NCBI RefSeq assembly: GCF_042427745.1
Contig: NZ_JBHMFA010000001.1
Length of the DNA: 64,000 nucleotides
From: Algibacter miyuki
GTDB lineage: Bacteria; Bacteroidota; Bacteroidia; Flavobacteriales; Flavobacteriaceae
Direction: 5' to 3' (one strand)
Shown: positions 36,025 through 46,700 of the stretch, piece after piece
Layout: the number at the start of each line of letters is the position of its first letter
How positions within the stretch are numbered: position 1 is the first letter of the stretch
Program-made: the position numbers and the translations under genes
The notes under the pieces: generated by a model
Seen by the model: the letters and a program-made list of their open reading frames with translations, nothing else
What the model was told of the DNA's origin: nothing
The model's database searches: none

Positions 36025-38310
36025 CTAAAGTTTAAATTTTTCTTCTAAAACAGTAACTGAACTTCCACCAATAAAGACTTTAAAATCTCCTGATTCTACA
36101 ACATAATCACCATTATTATCATAAAATCCAAGTTCCTTTTCTGTTAATTGAAAGGTAAGCGTTTTGGTTTCGTTTGGTTCTAATTCTACCAATTCAAACC
36201 CTTTTAATTCTTTTACAGGGCGCGTTACACTAGCAAATAAATCGCGGATATATAATTGTGCCACTTCTTTTCCTTTAACTTTTCCAGTGTTTTTTAATTC
36301 CACAGAAACCTCAACATGCTGTTCTGAAATTTTCTTCACTTTTAAATTACTATAAGAAAACGATGTGTAACTTAAACCGTGTCCGAAGGCATATAAAGGC
36401 GTATTACTTTCGTCTATATAATGCGACCAAAACACGCTATTTGGCTCGTTTGCCGCTGGACGTCCGGTGTTTTTATAATTATAATAAATAGGCACTTGCC
36501 CAACACTTCGTGGGAATGTCATTGGTAATTTACCACTTGGGTTATAATCCCCATACAAGACTTGAGTAATAGCATGACCACTTTGCGTACCCAATTGCCA
36601 GCCTTCTACAATAGCAGGAATGTGTGCATCTGCCCAAGAAATGGTTAACGGTCTTCCATTATTCAATACTAAAACAATATTTTTATTAACCGCGTAAACA
36701 GCTTCTAATAAATCTTGTTGAACACCAGGCAAACCAATTTCAGATCGGCTACGTGCTTCTCCACTTTGAAAACCATGCTCTCCCAAAACCATAATAACAA
36801 CATCGGCATTTTTCGCGGCATTTTTAGCTTCCTCGAAACCACTTTTATCCGTAGTATTTATTTCTAACTCAAAAGGAAAGGTAGCCTCACCAAGTACCAA
36901 ATCAGCACCTTTAGCGTAAGTAATTGCGTTATCTGGATATTCCGCTAAACCTTCCAAAACAGAAACTGCTGTGTTATCATCTGCAGCAATACGCCAGCTA
37001 CCAAGCGGACTTGTTTTATCGTTTGCTAGAGTTCCAATAACGGCAATTTTTTGACCTTTCTTTTTCAATGGCAACATGTTGTTTTCGTTTTTCAGAAGCA
37101 CAATAGATTTTTTTGCAACATCTAAAACAGCATCGTGAATTTCTTTACTACCTATAACCTCTTTTTCACGTTTTTCATCACAGTATTTATAAGGATTATC
37201 GAAAAGTCCGAGTTCAAATTTCACCTTTAAAATACGAGAAGCGGCGTCATTAATAAGCCCTTCATCAACTTTACCTTCTTTAACTAAATTAGCCAACTCA
37301 TTGACATAAGCGTAAGATTCCATATCCATATCTGAACCTGCAATAACTGAAAGTTCAGCAGCATGTTTTATGTTTTCAGCATAACCATGATTTATCATTT
37401 CGGCCATAGAACCCCAATCGGACACCACAAAACCATCAAAATTCCATTTTTCTTTTAAAATATCGCGTTGCAAAAATGCATTTGCAGTAGCTGGGATGCC
37501 GTTCAATTCGTTAAAAGAATTCATAAACGTTTTTACGCCAGCATCTACTGTTGCTTTAAAAGGTGGAAAAATAATATTATTTAAAGTTGATGTTCCAACA
37601 TCTACGGTGTTATAATCTTTTCCTGATTCAGTAAAACCATAACCTGCCCAGTGTTTTGCACAAGCTGCAATGGTATTTGGTTTTGACAAATCTTCACCTT
37701 GAAAACCTTTTACTCTAGCTATCGCAATTTTAGACCCCAAATAAGTATCTTCTCCAGCACCTTCCATAACACGTCCCCAACGGGCATCTCTCGAAATATC
37801 CACCATAGGTGCAAACGTCCAGTTGATACCAGCTGCAGAAGCTTCTAAAGCCGCTATTTCTGCTGATTTTTTTATGGCCTCTAAATCCCAGCTTGCCGCT
37901 TCAGCCAATGGAATTGGGCTTAAGGTTTCATAACCATGAATTACGTCGAAACCAATAATTAGAGGAATACCTAAACGGGTTTCTTCAACCGCAATTTTTT
38001 GAACAGCACGAACTTCTTCTACACCGCGAACATTGAGCATAGAACCGACATAACCTTTTCGTAAATGTTCATATTTATGAGCAGCATCGCCAGAAGATGG
38101 TGTTGGCCCAGTAACATTCCAGAAACCGTTATACTGGTTCATTTGACCAATTTTTTCTTCCAAAGTCATTTCTGAAAGTAATTTGGCTACTTTATAATCT
38201 ATAGATGTTTCATTCTTGGTAAGTTTATGCGCCAAGGTCTTATTTTGACCCATGGCGCTACTAAACATAAACACTACTGAAACTATTGTTAAAATATATC
38301 TTTTTTTCAT
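36025..38310 (-). CDS. bglX: GH3 beta-glucosidase, secreted (BglX type)
   Basis: Cleaves terminal beta-linked glucose from oligosaccharides. 761 residues with a Sec signal peptide and no lipobox (MKKRYILTIVSVVFMFSSAMGQ), so periplasmic. The GH3 N-domain nucleophile is Asp298 in GFVVSDWGSMAE. The (alpha/beta)6 domain carries VVIMVLGEHGFQSGEARSRSEIGLPG with the acid/base region. A fibronectin-III-like domain ends the protein (VSVELKNTGKVKGKEVAQLYIRD). Last gene of the second operon. It resembles the other GH3 at 52282-54600 throughout, but that one is a lipoprotein. Confidence 0.95.
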   Translation of the reverse strand: MKKRYILTIVSVVFMFSSAMGQNKTLAHKLTKNETSIDYKVAKLLSEMTLEEKIGQMNQYNGFWNVTGPTPSSGDAAHKYEHLRKGYVGSMLNVRGVEEVRAVQKIAVEETRLGIPLIIGFDVIHGYETLSPIPLAEAASWDLEAIKKSAEIAALEASAAGINWTFAPMVDISRDARWGRVMEGAGEDTYLGSKIAIARVKGFQGEDLSKPNTIAACAKHWAGYGFTESGKDYNTVDVGTSTLNNIIFPPFKATVDAGVKTFMNSFNELNGIPATANAFLQRDILKEKWNFDGFVVSDWGSMAEMINHGYAENIKHAAELSVIAGSDMDMESYAYVNELANLVKEGKVDEGLINDAASRILKVKFELGLFDNPYKYCDEKREKEVIGSKEIHDAVLDVAKKSIVLLKNENNMLPLKKKGQKIAVIGTLANDKTSPLGSWRIAADDNTAVSVLEGLAEYPDNAITYAKGADLVLGEATFPFELEINTTDKSGFEEAKNAAKNADVVIMVLGEHGFQSGEARSRSEIGLPGVQQDLLEAVYAVNKNIVLVLNNGRPLTISWADAHIPAIVEGWQLGTQSGHAITQVLYGDYNPSGKLPMTFPRSVGQVPIYYNYKNTGRPAANEPNSVFWSHYIDESNTPLYAFGHGLSYTSFSYSNLKVKKISEQHVEVSVELKNTGKVKGKEVAQLYIRDLFASVTRPVKELKGFELVELEPNETKTLTFQLTEKELGFYDNNGDYVVESGDFKVFIGGSSVTVLEEKFKL

Positions 38311-38373
38311 TCTTATAATAGTTTAATGAAATTATTTAATCTTGATTAACCTCTGTTTCCAAGGGTTTATTTA

Positions 38374-41300
38374 CTAATTTGAATGAAAGGTGATATTATC
38401 AAAATACACCACGTTATCTGTTGCTCTTCCTTCTACGAAATCTGGAAAAACAATCACTTGATCTATATTTGTAGTTCCATCTTGGCCTATTATGCTAAGC
38501 AGGTGACTAAAATCGAATGTTAATTCTTCCCATTCATTAATTTTAGTATTTGCTACTTTTACTTCGGCTTGAGCCCCACCATTTGCACTTGCCAATTTTA
38601 ATGCAACATCACTAATTACGGTTTTGTAAACCATAATTTTAATAGTCGTGTTTGATGCATTTACTTCCCAAGCATTTGTTATTTCACCATGTGCTACTTC
38701 TGTACCTACCCATGGCGCTCCAGCTGTAGTTGCTGTAATTTTTGCCACAGTAGCAGATGTGTTTATACCTGATGCATTGGGGTTTGCAACAAATTCTAAC
38801 GGGGCATTAGCACCATTTTCAAATACATTCCATGTCCAGTTTGCTCCAAACCCTGTAGGTTCAAAATCGATACCGTCACTGGTTGTCCAACCACTCATAG
38901 CTACTTGTACAGAAAAAGCAACTTTATAAGTTAGTTTTGTTGTACCATCGGCTGCTGTAACTTCTATAGTAGTTTCTCCTGGAAGTGCTCCTGCTGGAGT
39001 TATAACAACATTAGCAGAACCTTCAGTACTTGTTGCTGTTACCGTTGGAACTGTTGTTGTTCCTTCTGCTAAAGCTACTGAATACTCTAATGTATCTGTA
39101 TTAAAACCGGAAATTGTACTTCCGTCTACTAATAAATTTGAAAGTGAAGCGTCATTTTCTGCAGATACTTCGAATTTGTTGAATGTAATATTATCGAAAT
39201 ACACCACATTATCTGTTGCTCTTCCTTCTACGAAATCTGGAAAAACAATAACTTGATCTATATTGGTAGTTCCATCTTGACCTATTATGTTAAGCAGGTG
39301 ACTAAAATCGAATGTTAATTCTTCCCATTCATTAATTTTAGTATTTGCTACTTTTACTTCAGCTTGAGCCCCACCATTTGCGCTTGCCAATTTAAGTCCC
39401 ACATCACTAATTACAGTTTTGTAAACCATAATTTTAATAATCGTGTTTGATGCACTTACTTCCCAAGCATTTGTTATTTCACCATGTGCTATTTCTGTAC
39501 CTACCCATGGCGCTCCAGCTGTAGATGCTGTAATTTTAGCTACCGTTGCAGATGTGTTTATACCTGAAGCATTTGGATTTGAAACAAATTCCAACGGATT
39601 GTTAGCACCGTTTTCAAATACATTCCATGTCCAGTTTGCTCCAAACCCTGTAGGTTCAAAATCGATAGTTTGATCTAAACTATATGCTGAAGAGCTTCCG
39701 CCACCACTTGTTCTTTCAAAAAGTTTAAGGTCATCAAAATAATAGGTATTTGTATTTGCTGCAGATAAATCGAAGATGATTACTATTCTATCATACTTAG
39801 CATCATGATTACTTGTAAAAGCAAATGATAACGCTTCCCATTCATTGGTTTTCGTTGTTGTTAATTCTATTTCAGTATTTACACCTGGATCTGCAATAGA
39901 TTCTAATTTTAATAACACCGTAAAGCCTGGTTGCTCAGAATATACATTCATATTAAAGCCTCCATTAGCACTGAAATCTAATTTAGAATCTAAATTAATT
40001 TGAATATTATCCCAAGGATTTGTTGCTGTTTTTGTTACTTGCCCCACTTTACAAGAGCTATTCACAGTGTTATCAGCATTTGGATTATCGGCCCAAACAA
40101 AAGTAGTAGCATCTTGAGTAATACTGGCAGAAGGATCGCTCATAAATGTTAAGTTAAAATCTGCAGCCAAAAGTGATTGCATAATTTCAGCTTCACAAGT
40201 TGTTGCAACTACACCTGCTACTTGAGTAATATCATCAATATAAAATGTACCTGCTGCTGTTCCTGGGCCATCTACAAATAAAATCATATCATTATAAGAC
40301 GCTGTAGACTCAAAAGTAAATGTTAATGCTTCCCAACCTGATCCTGTATGGGTAACATCGGCTTCAATAGCTCCTTCTGTTCCATCTTCAAATTTTAATT
40401 TTATATCTAAAGCTTCATTAGAAAATAATTTAATGCTCACGCCTTTATCGGTAGTAAAATCTATTGGTGTATCTAAATTAAAGAATGCATTTTCCCAATT
40501 CGCTCCAACGTTTGTTATTTTTCCAACTTTAGAAGCTTCAGCATTAATTCCAGATAACTCAGGGTTATCAACAACTTCAAAAGATACATTACCTACAATT
40601 TTAGTAGCATAATCAATACCATTACAATCAAAATCTATTGGAGCTTCTAAAAGCGTTTGTGTACATGGCACATCTACTGTTGCTATTTGAGAAATATCAT
40701 CTATATAAAATGTTCCAGCTGTTGTACCTGCAGCATCAACAAACATGGTAAATCTGTTATAACTTGCAGCAGAATCGAAAGTAAAATAAATAGCTTCCCA
40801 ACCTGTCCCACCATGACTAGCTGTAGTTTCAACAGCATCAGCAGTGCCTTCTTCTAATTTTAATAATACATCTACTGGTGTATTAGACCAGAAAAGTGCT
40901 TTTACTGTTTTGTTTACAGTTAAATCTAAAGGTAATCCTAAATCGAAGAAAAAGCCTTCGTATGCCGCACCACTATTTGTAATTTCACCTACTTTAGAGG
41001 CCGTTTCATTAGCACCAGTTAAATCCGGATTATCAACAACTGAAAACGCAGCACCATTAAAGGTTGTGGCTTCATAAGTTGTGCCTTCACCATCAAAAGA
41101 TATGGGTAGCGCAGCAGTTTCTGGAATTAAAATAATGATTTCATCTTCAAAAATATCCGATGATCCCGCTACATTTTTCACCTCTAATGTTACAGTATAA
41201 GTACCATTTGGATAAACGTTTATCGGGTTAATTAATGTGGATGTTTCACCATCTCCAAAATTCCAACTATAAGTGTTTCCGTTTTCGGATGTATTTATAA

Positions 41301-41451
41301 AGGTTACGACTCCTGTATCAATATTAAGTGTATAAGTAAAACCTGCAACTACTTGTGGCAATACGGCATCATCATCATTTTCACAACCCAAAAAGGATAA
41401 TGATAATATCAATATTGTGATATATTTAAATGTTTTCATAAAATTTTTCAT
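38374..41451 (-). CDS. Multi-domain lipoprotein: PKD plus five CBM-like modules, putative surface glycan-binding protein
   Basis: 1025 residues. Lipobox SLSFLGCEN (Cys23). Residues ~34-108 are a PKD domain (YSWNFGDGETST ... YPNGTYTVTLEVKNVAG). Three divergent beta-sandwich modules follow (~110-590), each with a 'VDNPxLxGxNxxASKVG' opening and an 'FYIDDI' closing strand. Then comes module A (~595-755), a cadherin-like sandwich (~757-850) and module B (~860-1020) that nearly duplicates A. No catalytic residues are visible. Aromatic-rich openings (GANWTWNVF) suggest sugar binding. The setting with GH16 and GH3 suggests a laminarin-binding surface protein. Confidence 0.82.
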   Translation of the reverse strand: MKNFMKTFKYITILILSLSFLGCENDDDAVLPQVVAGFTYTLNIDTGVVTFINTSENGNTYSWNFGDGETSTLINPINVYPNGTYTVTLEVKNVAGSSDIFEDEIIILIPETAALPISFDGEGTTYEATTFNGAAFSVVDNPDLTGANETASKVGEITNSGAAYEGFFFDLGLPLDLTVNKTVKALFWSNTPVDVLLKLEEGTADAVETTASHGGTGWEAIYFTFDSAASYNRFTMFVDAAGTTAGTFYIDDISQIATVDVPCTQTLLEAPIDFDCNGIDYATKIVGNVSFEVVDNPELSGINAEASKVGKITNVGANWENAFFNLDTPIDFTTDKGVSIKLFSNEALDIKLKFEDGTEGAIEADVTHTGSGWEALTFTFESTASYNDMILFVDGPGTAAGTFYIDDITQVAGVVATTCEAEIMQSLLAADFNLTFMSDPSASITQDATTFVWADNPNADNTVNSSCKVGQVTKTATNPWDNIQINLDSKLDFSANGGFNMNVYSEQPGFTVLLKLESIADPGVNTEIELTTTKTNEWEALSFAFTSNHDAKYDRIVIIFDLSAANTNTYYFDDLKLFERTSGGGSSSAYSLDQTIDFEPTGFGANWTWNVFENGANNPLEFVSNPNASGINTSATVAKITASTAGAPWVGTEIAHGEITNAWEVSASNTIIKIMVYKTVISDVGLKLASANGGAQAEVKVANTKINEWEELTFDFSHLLNIIGQDGTTNIDQVIVFPDFVEGRATDNVVYFDNITFNKFEVSAENDASLSNLLVDGSTISGFNTDTLEYSVALAEGTTTVPTVTATSTEGSANVVITPAGALPGETTIEVTAADGTTKLTYKVAFSVQVAMSGWTTSDGIDFEPTGFGANWTWNVFENGANAPLEFVANPNASGINTSATVAKITATTAGAPWVGTEVAHGEITNAWEVNASNTTIKIMVYKTVISDVALKLASANGGAQAEVKVANTKINEWEELTFDFSHLLSIIGQDGTTNIDQVIVFPDFVEGRATDNVVYFDNITFHSN
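38392..38872. repeat. Direct repeat copy B inside the glycan-binding lipoprotein gene
   Basis: About 481 bases, nearly identical to 39187-39667 (offset 795 bases = 265 codons, in frame). Encodes the last CBM-like module. Confidence 0.9.
39187..39667. repeat. Direct repeat copy A inside the glycan-binding lipoprotein gene
   Basis: Partner of 38392-38872. Differences are scattered single bases, often in third positions, as after a recent duplication or gene conversion. Confidence 0.9.
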
Positions 41452-41469
41452 TGTCTTAATATTTTTGAG

Positions 41470-42306
41470 TTAGTTTAAGCTGTTTTTATATACACGTACA
41501 TAATCTACAAGCATGCTTTGTGGGAAAACTGTTTCTGCGGTTGGTGCGCCACCATAATCGCCACCAATGGCTAAATTTATTATGATAAAGAACGGATGAT
41601 CGAAAACCCATTCTCCGGTAACATCTTCAGGGGTAATTTGGTTGTACAATACATCATCTATGTAATAATTGATATATTCTGGGCCCCATTCTATACCAAA
41701 AATGTGGAATCCTGTATCATACCTGTCATTAGTTAAGGTATAACTCTTTGAAATAGATTCGCCACCAGAATAACCAGGACCATGAACCGTTCCACTTACT
41801 AAGGTTGGCTCATTACCACGGTTTTCCATAATATCAATTTCTCCACATTGTGGCCATCCTACTTCATCAACATCGGCTCCTAAAAGCCAAAAAGCAGGCC
41901 ACATCCCTTGTCCGTAAGGCACCTTAATACGGGCTTCAAAACGTCCGTAAGTTTGGTCGAACTTATTTTGTGTTAACAATCTAGCCGATGTATAGCCAGA
42001 ACCTTGATAATCCTCTTTTCTTGCAGTTATTAAAAGCATTCCGTTTTGTACCGAAGCATTTTCTGTACGGTCTGTATAATATTGAAGTTCATTATTACCC
42101 CAACCATTAGTACCAGTCCCAATATTGAAACCCCAAATAGAAGTGTCGATAACATCATCTGTATCAAACTCATCTTGCATGGTGATTTCGTTAAAATTGG
42201 TCACGGTTTGTGTATCATCAGTAGCACAGCTAGTAAAAACCAGCAGCGGAAACGCTATAAACAATGACTTAAAAAGCGTCACTTTAATTTTATTTATATA
42301 ATTCAT
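41470..42306 (-). CDS. GH16 beta-glucanase lipoprotein (laminarinase type)
   Basis: 278 residues from the ATG at 42306, which gives the cleaner lipoprotein signal (lipobox Cys27, LLVFTSCATD). An ATG at 42336 would add ten residues. The catalytic motif GEIDIMEN places nucleophile Glu156, Asp158 and acid/base Glu161. The EIDIME form with the methionine bulge is typical of laminarinases and other GH16 glucanases. GMWPAFWLLG and FFIIINLAIGGDYGG are further GH16 landmarks. Endo-cleavage of beta-1,3(4)-glucan at the cell surface is the likely role. Confidence 0.93.
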   Translation of the reverse strand: MNYINKIKVTLFKSLFIAFPLLVFTSCATDDTQTVTNFNEITMQDEFDTDDVIDTSIWGFNIGTGTNGWGNNELQYYTDRTENASVQNGMLLITARKEDYQGSGYTSARLLTQNKFDQTYGRFEARIKVPYGQGMWPAFWLLGADVDEVGWPQCGEIDIMENRGNEPTLVSGTVHGPGYSGGESISKSYTLTNDRYDTGFHIFGIEWGPEYINYYIDDVLYNQITPEDVTGEWVFDHPFFIIINLAIGGDYGGAPTAETVFPQSMLVDYVRVYKNSLN

Positions 42307-42337
42307 GTTATTATTTTTAAATATTTTGAATGTCAAC

Positions 42338-43747
42338 TTATTGCTTATAGAAATAGATGTTATCTACTAAAATATCTGTAATTGTAGCATCTGAAACGAA
42401 CACCACCTGAGCCAAATTAGCGCGACCTGTTAATCCAGAAAAAGAACTAAGCGGTACATCTATACTTACCCAACTTCTCTCAACTAGCGTCGCGTTATTA
42501 TATGTTAAAGTAGCATCTGAATCATCATCGGTACCAATGGTATTATCTGAACCTGCATCTTGTAATTTAACTTGTAAAAAATCTGATGACGTCATCGTAC
42601 TTTGAACTTGAATATCGACATGAAAATGTGTCATTTCAGAAATATCAATGGTAGGGTTTGTAAACTCAATTCCCACAAAATTTAATTCAGAATATTTAAT
42701 AATCGCATCCCCATTTAAGTTCACATCATCTTGACCTAAAGTGGTTTGATAAGGTGCCCAATATCCGTTATAATAATCCACAGGAGCATCAGTATATTGA
42801 TCACTAAAAATTGAAATCACATTACTAGCATCTGCTGTTGGTGTTGGTGCCGATTGAAAACTTCCAGTAGATTCTATAGTTAAAGACCCCAAAGCTTTTA
42901 CACCAGCCAACTCTGCTGTTATGGTTGCTGTTCCAGTACCTGTTACGGTAACTACGCCATATTCATTAACTTCTAAAACTGTTGGATCTGAGGATGTGAA
43001 TAAAAAATAGGATGGTGCTACAGAAACCGATTGATTCTCTCCTGAATCTAAATTAAAGGTTTGTGTTAAATCTGTAAGCTGAATTTCAACACCGGTAAAA
43101 CTTTGTTGCACCACATCTTCACCGTTTAAAATAGAAGGTTGTGGTTGTGCTACCGTTCCTAATTTTTCAAATTGTAATTCATCAATCCAAAAGGTATATC
43201 CACCTTCATCATCTACTGTTTCAGCACCTTCAGCGTACCAAAACATTCCAATTTCTTGAAATAATTTTGAAGCATCTGGTATAGGGATAATATACTTAGT
43301 CCATTGTGTTGTAATGGCTAAATTGCTAAGTGTTACTTGGTATTTACTACCTGTTCCATCGGTACCAAATCCAATTTCATTAATATCGGCACCTTGTGAA
43401 GCTTTAGCCCAAAAAGTTAAAGCATCATAACCAGTTAAATCTCGTGGGCTTGTACTTGGGAAAGTAGCACCACCATAACCTACGCCGTAAGAAGGAATAT
43501 CGAAACGCATGGATGCATCTCCTTTATAAGCTTCATCATTATCTACCGAAAAAGCATCTTCAAATGAACCTCCAAATGGGAAATAATCTAATCCTCCGGT
43601 GAATGTATCTATAAAAATTTCTCCAGTACTAGGGTATGTTGCCAATTCAACTTCATCTGAATATGAACGCTCACAACTGGAAACAGTAATAAAAACGAGT
43701 CCTAAAAGGAATACTGTTTTTGAATATATAAATTGTATATTTTTCAT
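42338..43747 (-). CDS. Carbohydrate-binding lipoprotein with BIG2-like middle domain
   Basis: 469 residues from the ATG at 43747 (lipobox FITVSSCERS, Cys25). The longer frame to 43825 overlaps the upstream gene and lacks a signal at its end. Residues ~35-190 look like a CBM11-type sandwich (GYGGATFPSTSPRDLTGYDALTFWAKAS ... TFWIDELQFEKLG). The middle (~225-285) is BIG2-like (FTSSDPTVLEVNEYGVVTVTGTGTATITAEL). The C-terminus (~300-469) is a second sandwich ending ILVDNIYFYKQ. No catalytic motif. Probably a glycan-binding surface protein that works with the GH16 next to it. Confidence 0.78.
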   Translation of the reverse strand: MKNIQFIYSKTVFLLGLVFITVSSCERSYSDEVELATYPSTGEIFIDTFTGGLDYFPFGGSFEDAFSVDNDEAYKGDASMRFDIPSYGVGYGGATFPSTSPRDLTGYDALTFWAKASQGADINEIGFGTDGTGSKYQVTLSNLAITTQWTKYIIPIPDASKLFQEIGMFWYAEGAETVDDEGGYTFWIDELQFEKLGTVAQPQPSILNGEDVVQQSFTGVEIQLTDLTQTFNLDSGENQSVSVAPSYFLFTSSDPTVLEVNEYGVVTVTGTGTATITAELAGVKALGSLTIESTGSFQSAPTPTADASNVISIFSDQYTDAPVDYYNGYWAPYQTTLGQDDVNLNGDAIIKYSELNFVGIEFTNPTIDISEMTHFHVDIQVQSTMTSSDFLQVKLQDAGSDNTIGTDDDSDATLTYNNATLVERSWVSIDVPLSSFSGLTGRANLAQVVFVSDATITDILVDNIYFYKQ

Positions 43748-43760
43748 CTTTCTGTCTTTT

Positions 43761-46700
43761 TTATTTTCCAATGTTAATGTGTATGTAAGTTCTAATCTCC
43801 CATTCGTTCCCATTACCAAAACCAACGGGACTAATTATAGGTTCATTAGAAAAATCATCTTCTGTAGCCATTGGACTATATCTGTTTGAATACTGGTCTA
43901 AAGAACGCCATGTTCCTCGAATACCAATTTTAGTATCTGGTAAAATAAACCAATCGGGTTTACCTAAAGTTGTAGATAAATCGAGCATTAATTGCACCGG
44001 ATAGGTCATGTTATAATCACGGTGATAATCAAAAGGTCCCCAATCATTAATCTTAAAAGAATGTACTAATTTCAACTTGTTGTAAATAACTCTAATATCA
44101 CCACCAACACGATTAATTACTCTTTCACTATCGCCATTGGCTTGTCCGTTACCAGCATAAAAGTTAGCAATAAGCCCCAAATCTGGGTTTATTTTAGAAA
44201 CCAAACGCGTATTGGCTTCCCATAAATCTTGAGCCGGAGCAGAGTTATCAAAAGCAAAAGACGTTCTATCTGCTAAAAAACCAATAGCAGCATCTGTAGC
44301 TGTAGGTTGATGACGATAAACGAAACCAAAATTCATTGCAAATTTTGCATCTTCCGATCTATCGTTATCCCACTCATACATCCATGTTCCAGGTGTAGGA
44401 TCGTAAGTAAATAAAATCTCACCAGCCGTAGTTTCTCTATTAGAACGTACAGCAAAAGGATCATCTTGAACATTTCTAAGTCTTCCCGTACCTGTAACAT
44501 CATTCGGCATAGCATCTACAATTGGTTTTTGCCATAAAAAGTTTGGTGCAATTTGAAACTCACCAAAAGAATATGTAAAACCAGATAAAACGTTTGTTTG
44601 GTTACCACTACCAGAATCTTTAAGTTTCCACCCGGTATACGTTTGTGTTTGATCGGCTCCACCATTAGCCACTAAGCCCATTGCAGCACCTTGTGCATAC
44701 CAATTAAAAGCCCCTTTACTATATGTTACTTTGGCCTTAGCACCCCAGTTATCGCCAGAATTAATTTCATCTTGATAAATAATATATTTTGAAGATGACG
44801 CATTACTAGCATCATAATTAGGATTATTTTCGGCATTTTGAAATGTTCTACCGTTTAATGGCTGACCACCCCAAATACCACCAACTTCTAAACCTAAATC
44901 TCCAAATTGTCTTTTAGCATATACAGTTAATCGACGTGTTTTTGGAATGGGAATAGCGTATGAAGACACGGCTTCTCCAATATCATCAATATCTTCATGA
45001 TACACGGCTGCCAAATCGAATTTACCTATTTGTTTTTGGTATTTAAGTAATACTGCTGGGTTTGCACCCCACCATAATTGAGGACCAAAAGCAGCTTTTA
45101 AACCTTTTAATCCTTTTTTTCCATCGACTTCAAAACCTAATACTTCACCATTATAGATATCTAAATTATCACCATAATTTGCTTCTGGATATAGGTTAAA
45201 GAAATCACCCTCATAAGCCCAATGGTAATGCCCAATACGATAGAATCCTCTTAAATCGAATTCTTTAGCATTCCATTCAAACTCTGCATTGTAAACCTTC
45301 ACGCGGTTTGGATCTAAAATATCAACATTGCCATCATCTGTATTTACTGAAATAGGTTGTCCAGTATTTTCATAGAAAATTTCATCAATAGGATTTGCCG
45401 CCACATTACCAAGTACATTAAAGTTAACATTAGCCCGCATGTTTGATGCTGGATTTCCTTCTACTCCAATGTAATAGGATTGCATATGATCGAAGCCCAA
45501 TTGGTTTGGATAGTTAGATTCATCTTCATCTGCACTACTTGGCGTGGTTATTAAATTCCCACCTGTATTGAAGGTTGTAAACTCTGCTCTTAAATTACTT
45601 AGTTTAATTTTTTCATTTCCTCCCATAGCGGCTTTATCACCACGCGCTCTAAGTACAGCATCCATGATTTCAATATTAGAAAATGCATTATTTACATAAT
45701 CCAATGTTGCACCTTCAGCATAAGGGTCTATATTGTGTGCTTCTTTTAAAGCATAATAAGCAGCACGAGGATATAATTCATATAACCCTCTACTATTAGT
45801 AGGACCTTTGGCACAAATACCAAACCACTCCTCGTTCATATTATTTTCTCCAGGTGCTAAATCTTTCTCATAACCACCATTTGCCCAAGACGCATTAGTA
45901 TCGTGAACTTCTAAGTTTTTAGTTTGTCCAAATTTCCACCAACCATCGCTAAACTGAAAGGTAAAACCACCAATAGAGTTTTCTGCTTTTCCTAAACCAG
46001 CAGCATTTTGGTAAATGTCTTGCCAGTTTCCTAAGTCGTAATAGGCTTGCATTTTTTGATCTTCTTGATTTTCAATAGCATTGAAAGCATCAGATCCAAA
46101 TTCGGTAAATAAAATTGGTTTGTTTAGTTTGTCTTTTACTTGTTGAAACGCATCTCCAAAAGATACCCCACGATACATATTTGTTCCGTAAATATCAACG
46201 TCTTTACATTCTTCAGCAATAATATCTATAAATAATAAATCACCATTACAAATTGCTATAGGGATTGAAGCATTGATACTTTTCATTTTTACCGCGGCAT
46301 CATTCATAAGTTTATACATGGGTCTACCTCGTTTTTCTCCAACCGCATTAAGCTGCTCTTCACCTTCTGGAAAGTCTTCAGTTTCAGCACCTGCCCAAAA
46401 GAGTCCGTAATTATTTTCGTTTCCTAAAAGGAACATTAATAAGCCAGGAGTGTTTTTATAGGTTTCTGCTAATTCTGTAATTTCAGACATTAAAACTTTT
46501 TGTGTTTCAGGATCTCGATAATCTGTAACAGCTTCCCATCCTCCATTTAAGGTAAGACCGTATCTACCAAAAGAATGATTTAGCATGGTATAAATACCAT
46601 AATTTTCATAGATATAAGTGATCCATTTTGGTTGAATACCGGTGTATTGCCTAATAGCATTTACTCCCATGTTTCTTAACAGTCCCATTTCTGCATCTAA

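Noticed and set aside
43748..43825. N-terminal extension of the carbohydrate-binding lipoprotein
   Set aside because: It overlaps the upstream gene and buries the lipobox; the ATG at 43747 gives a proper lipoprotein signal.
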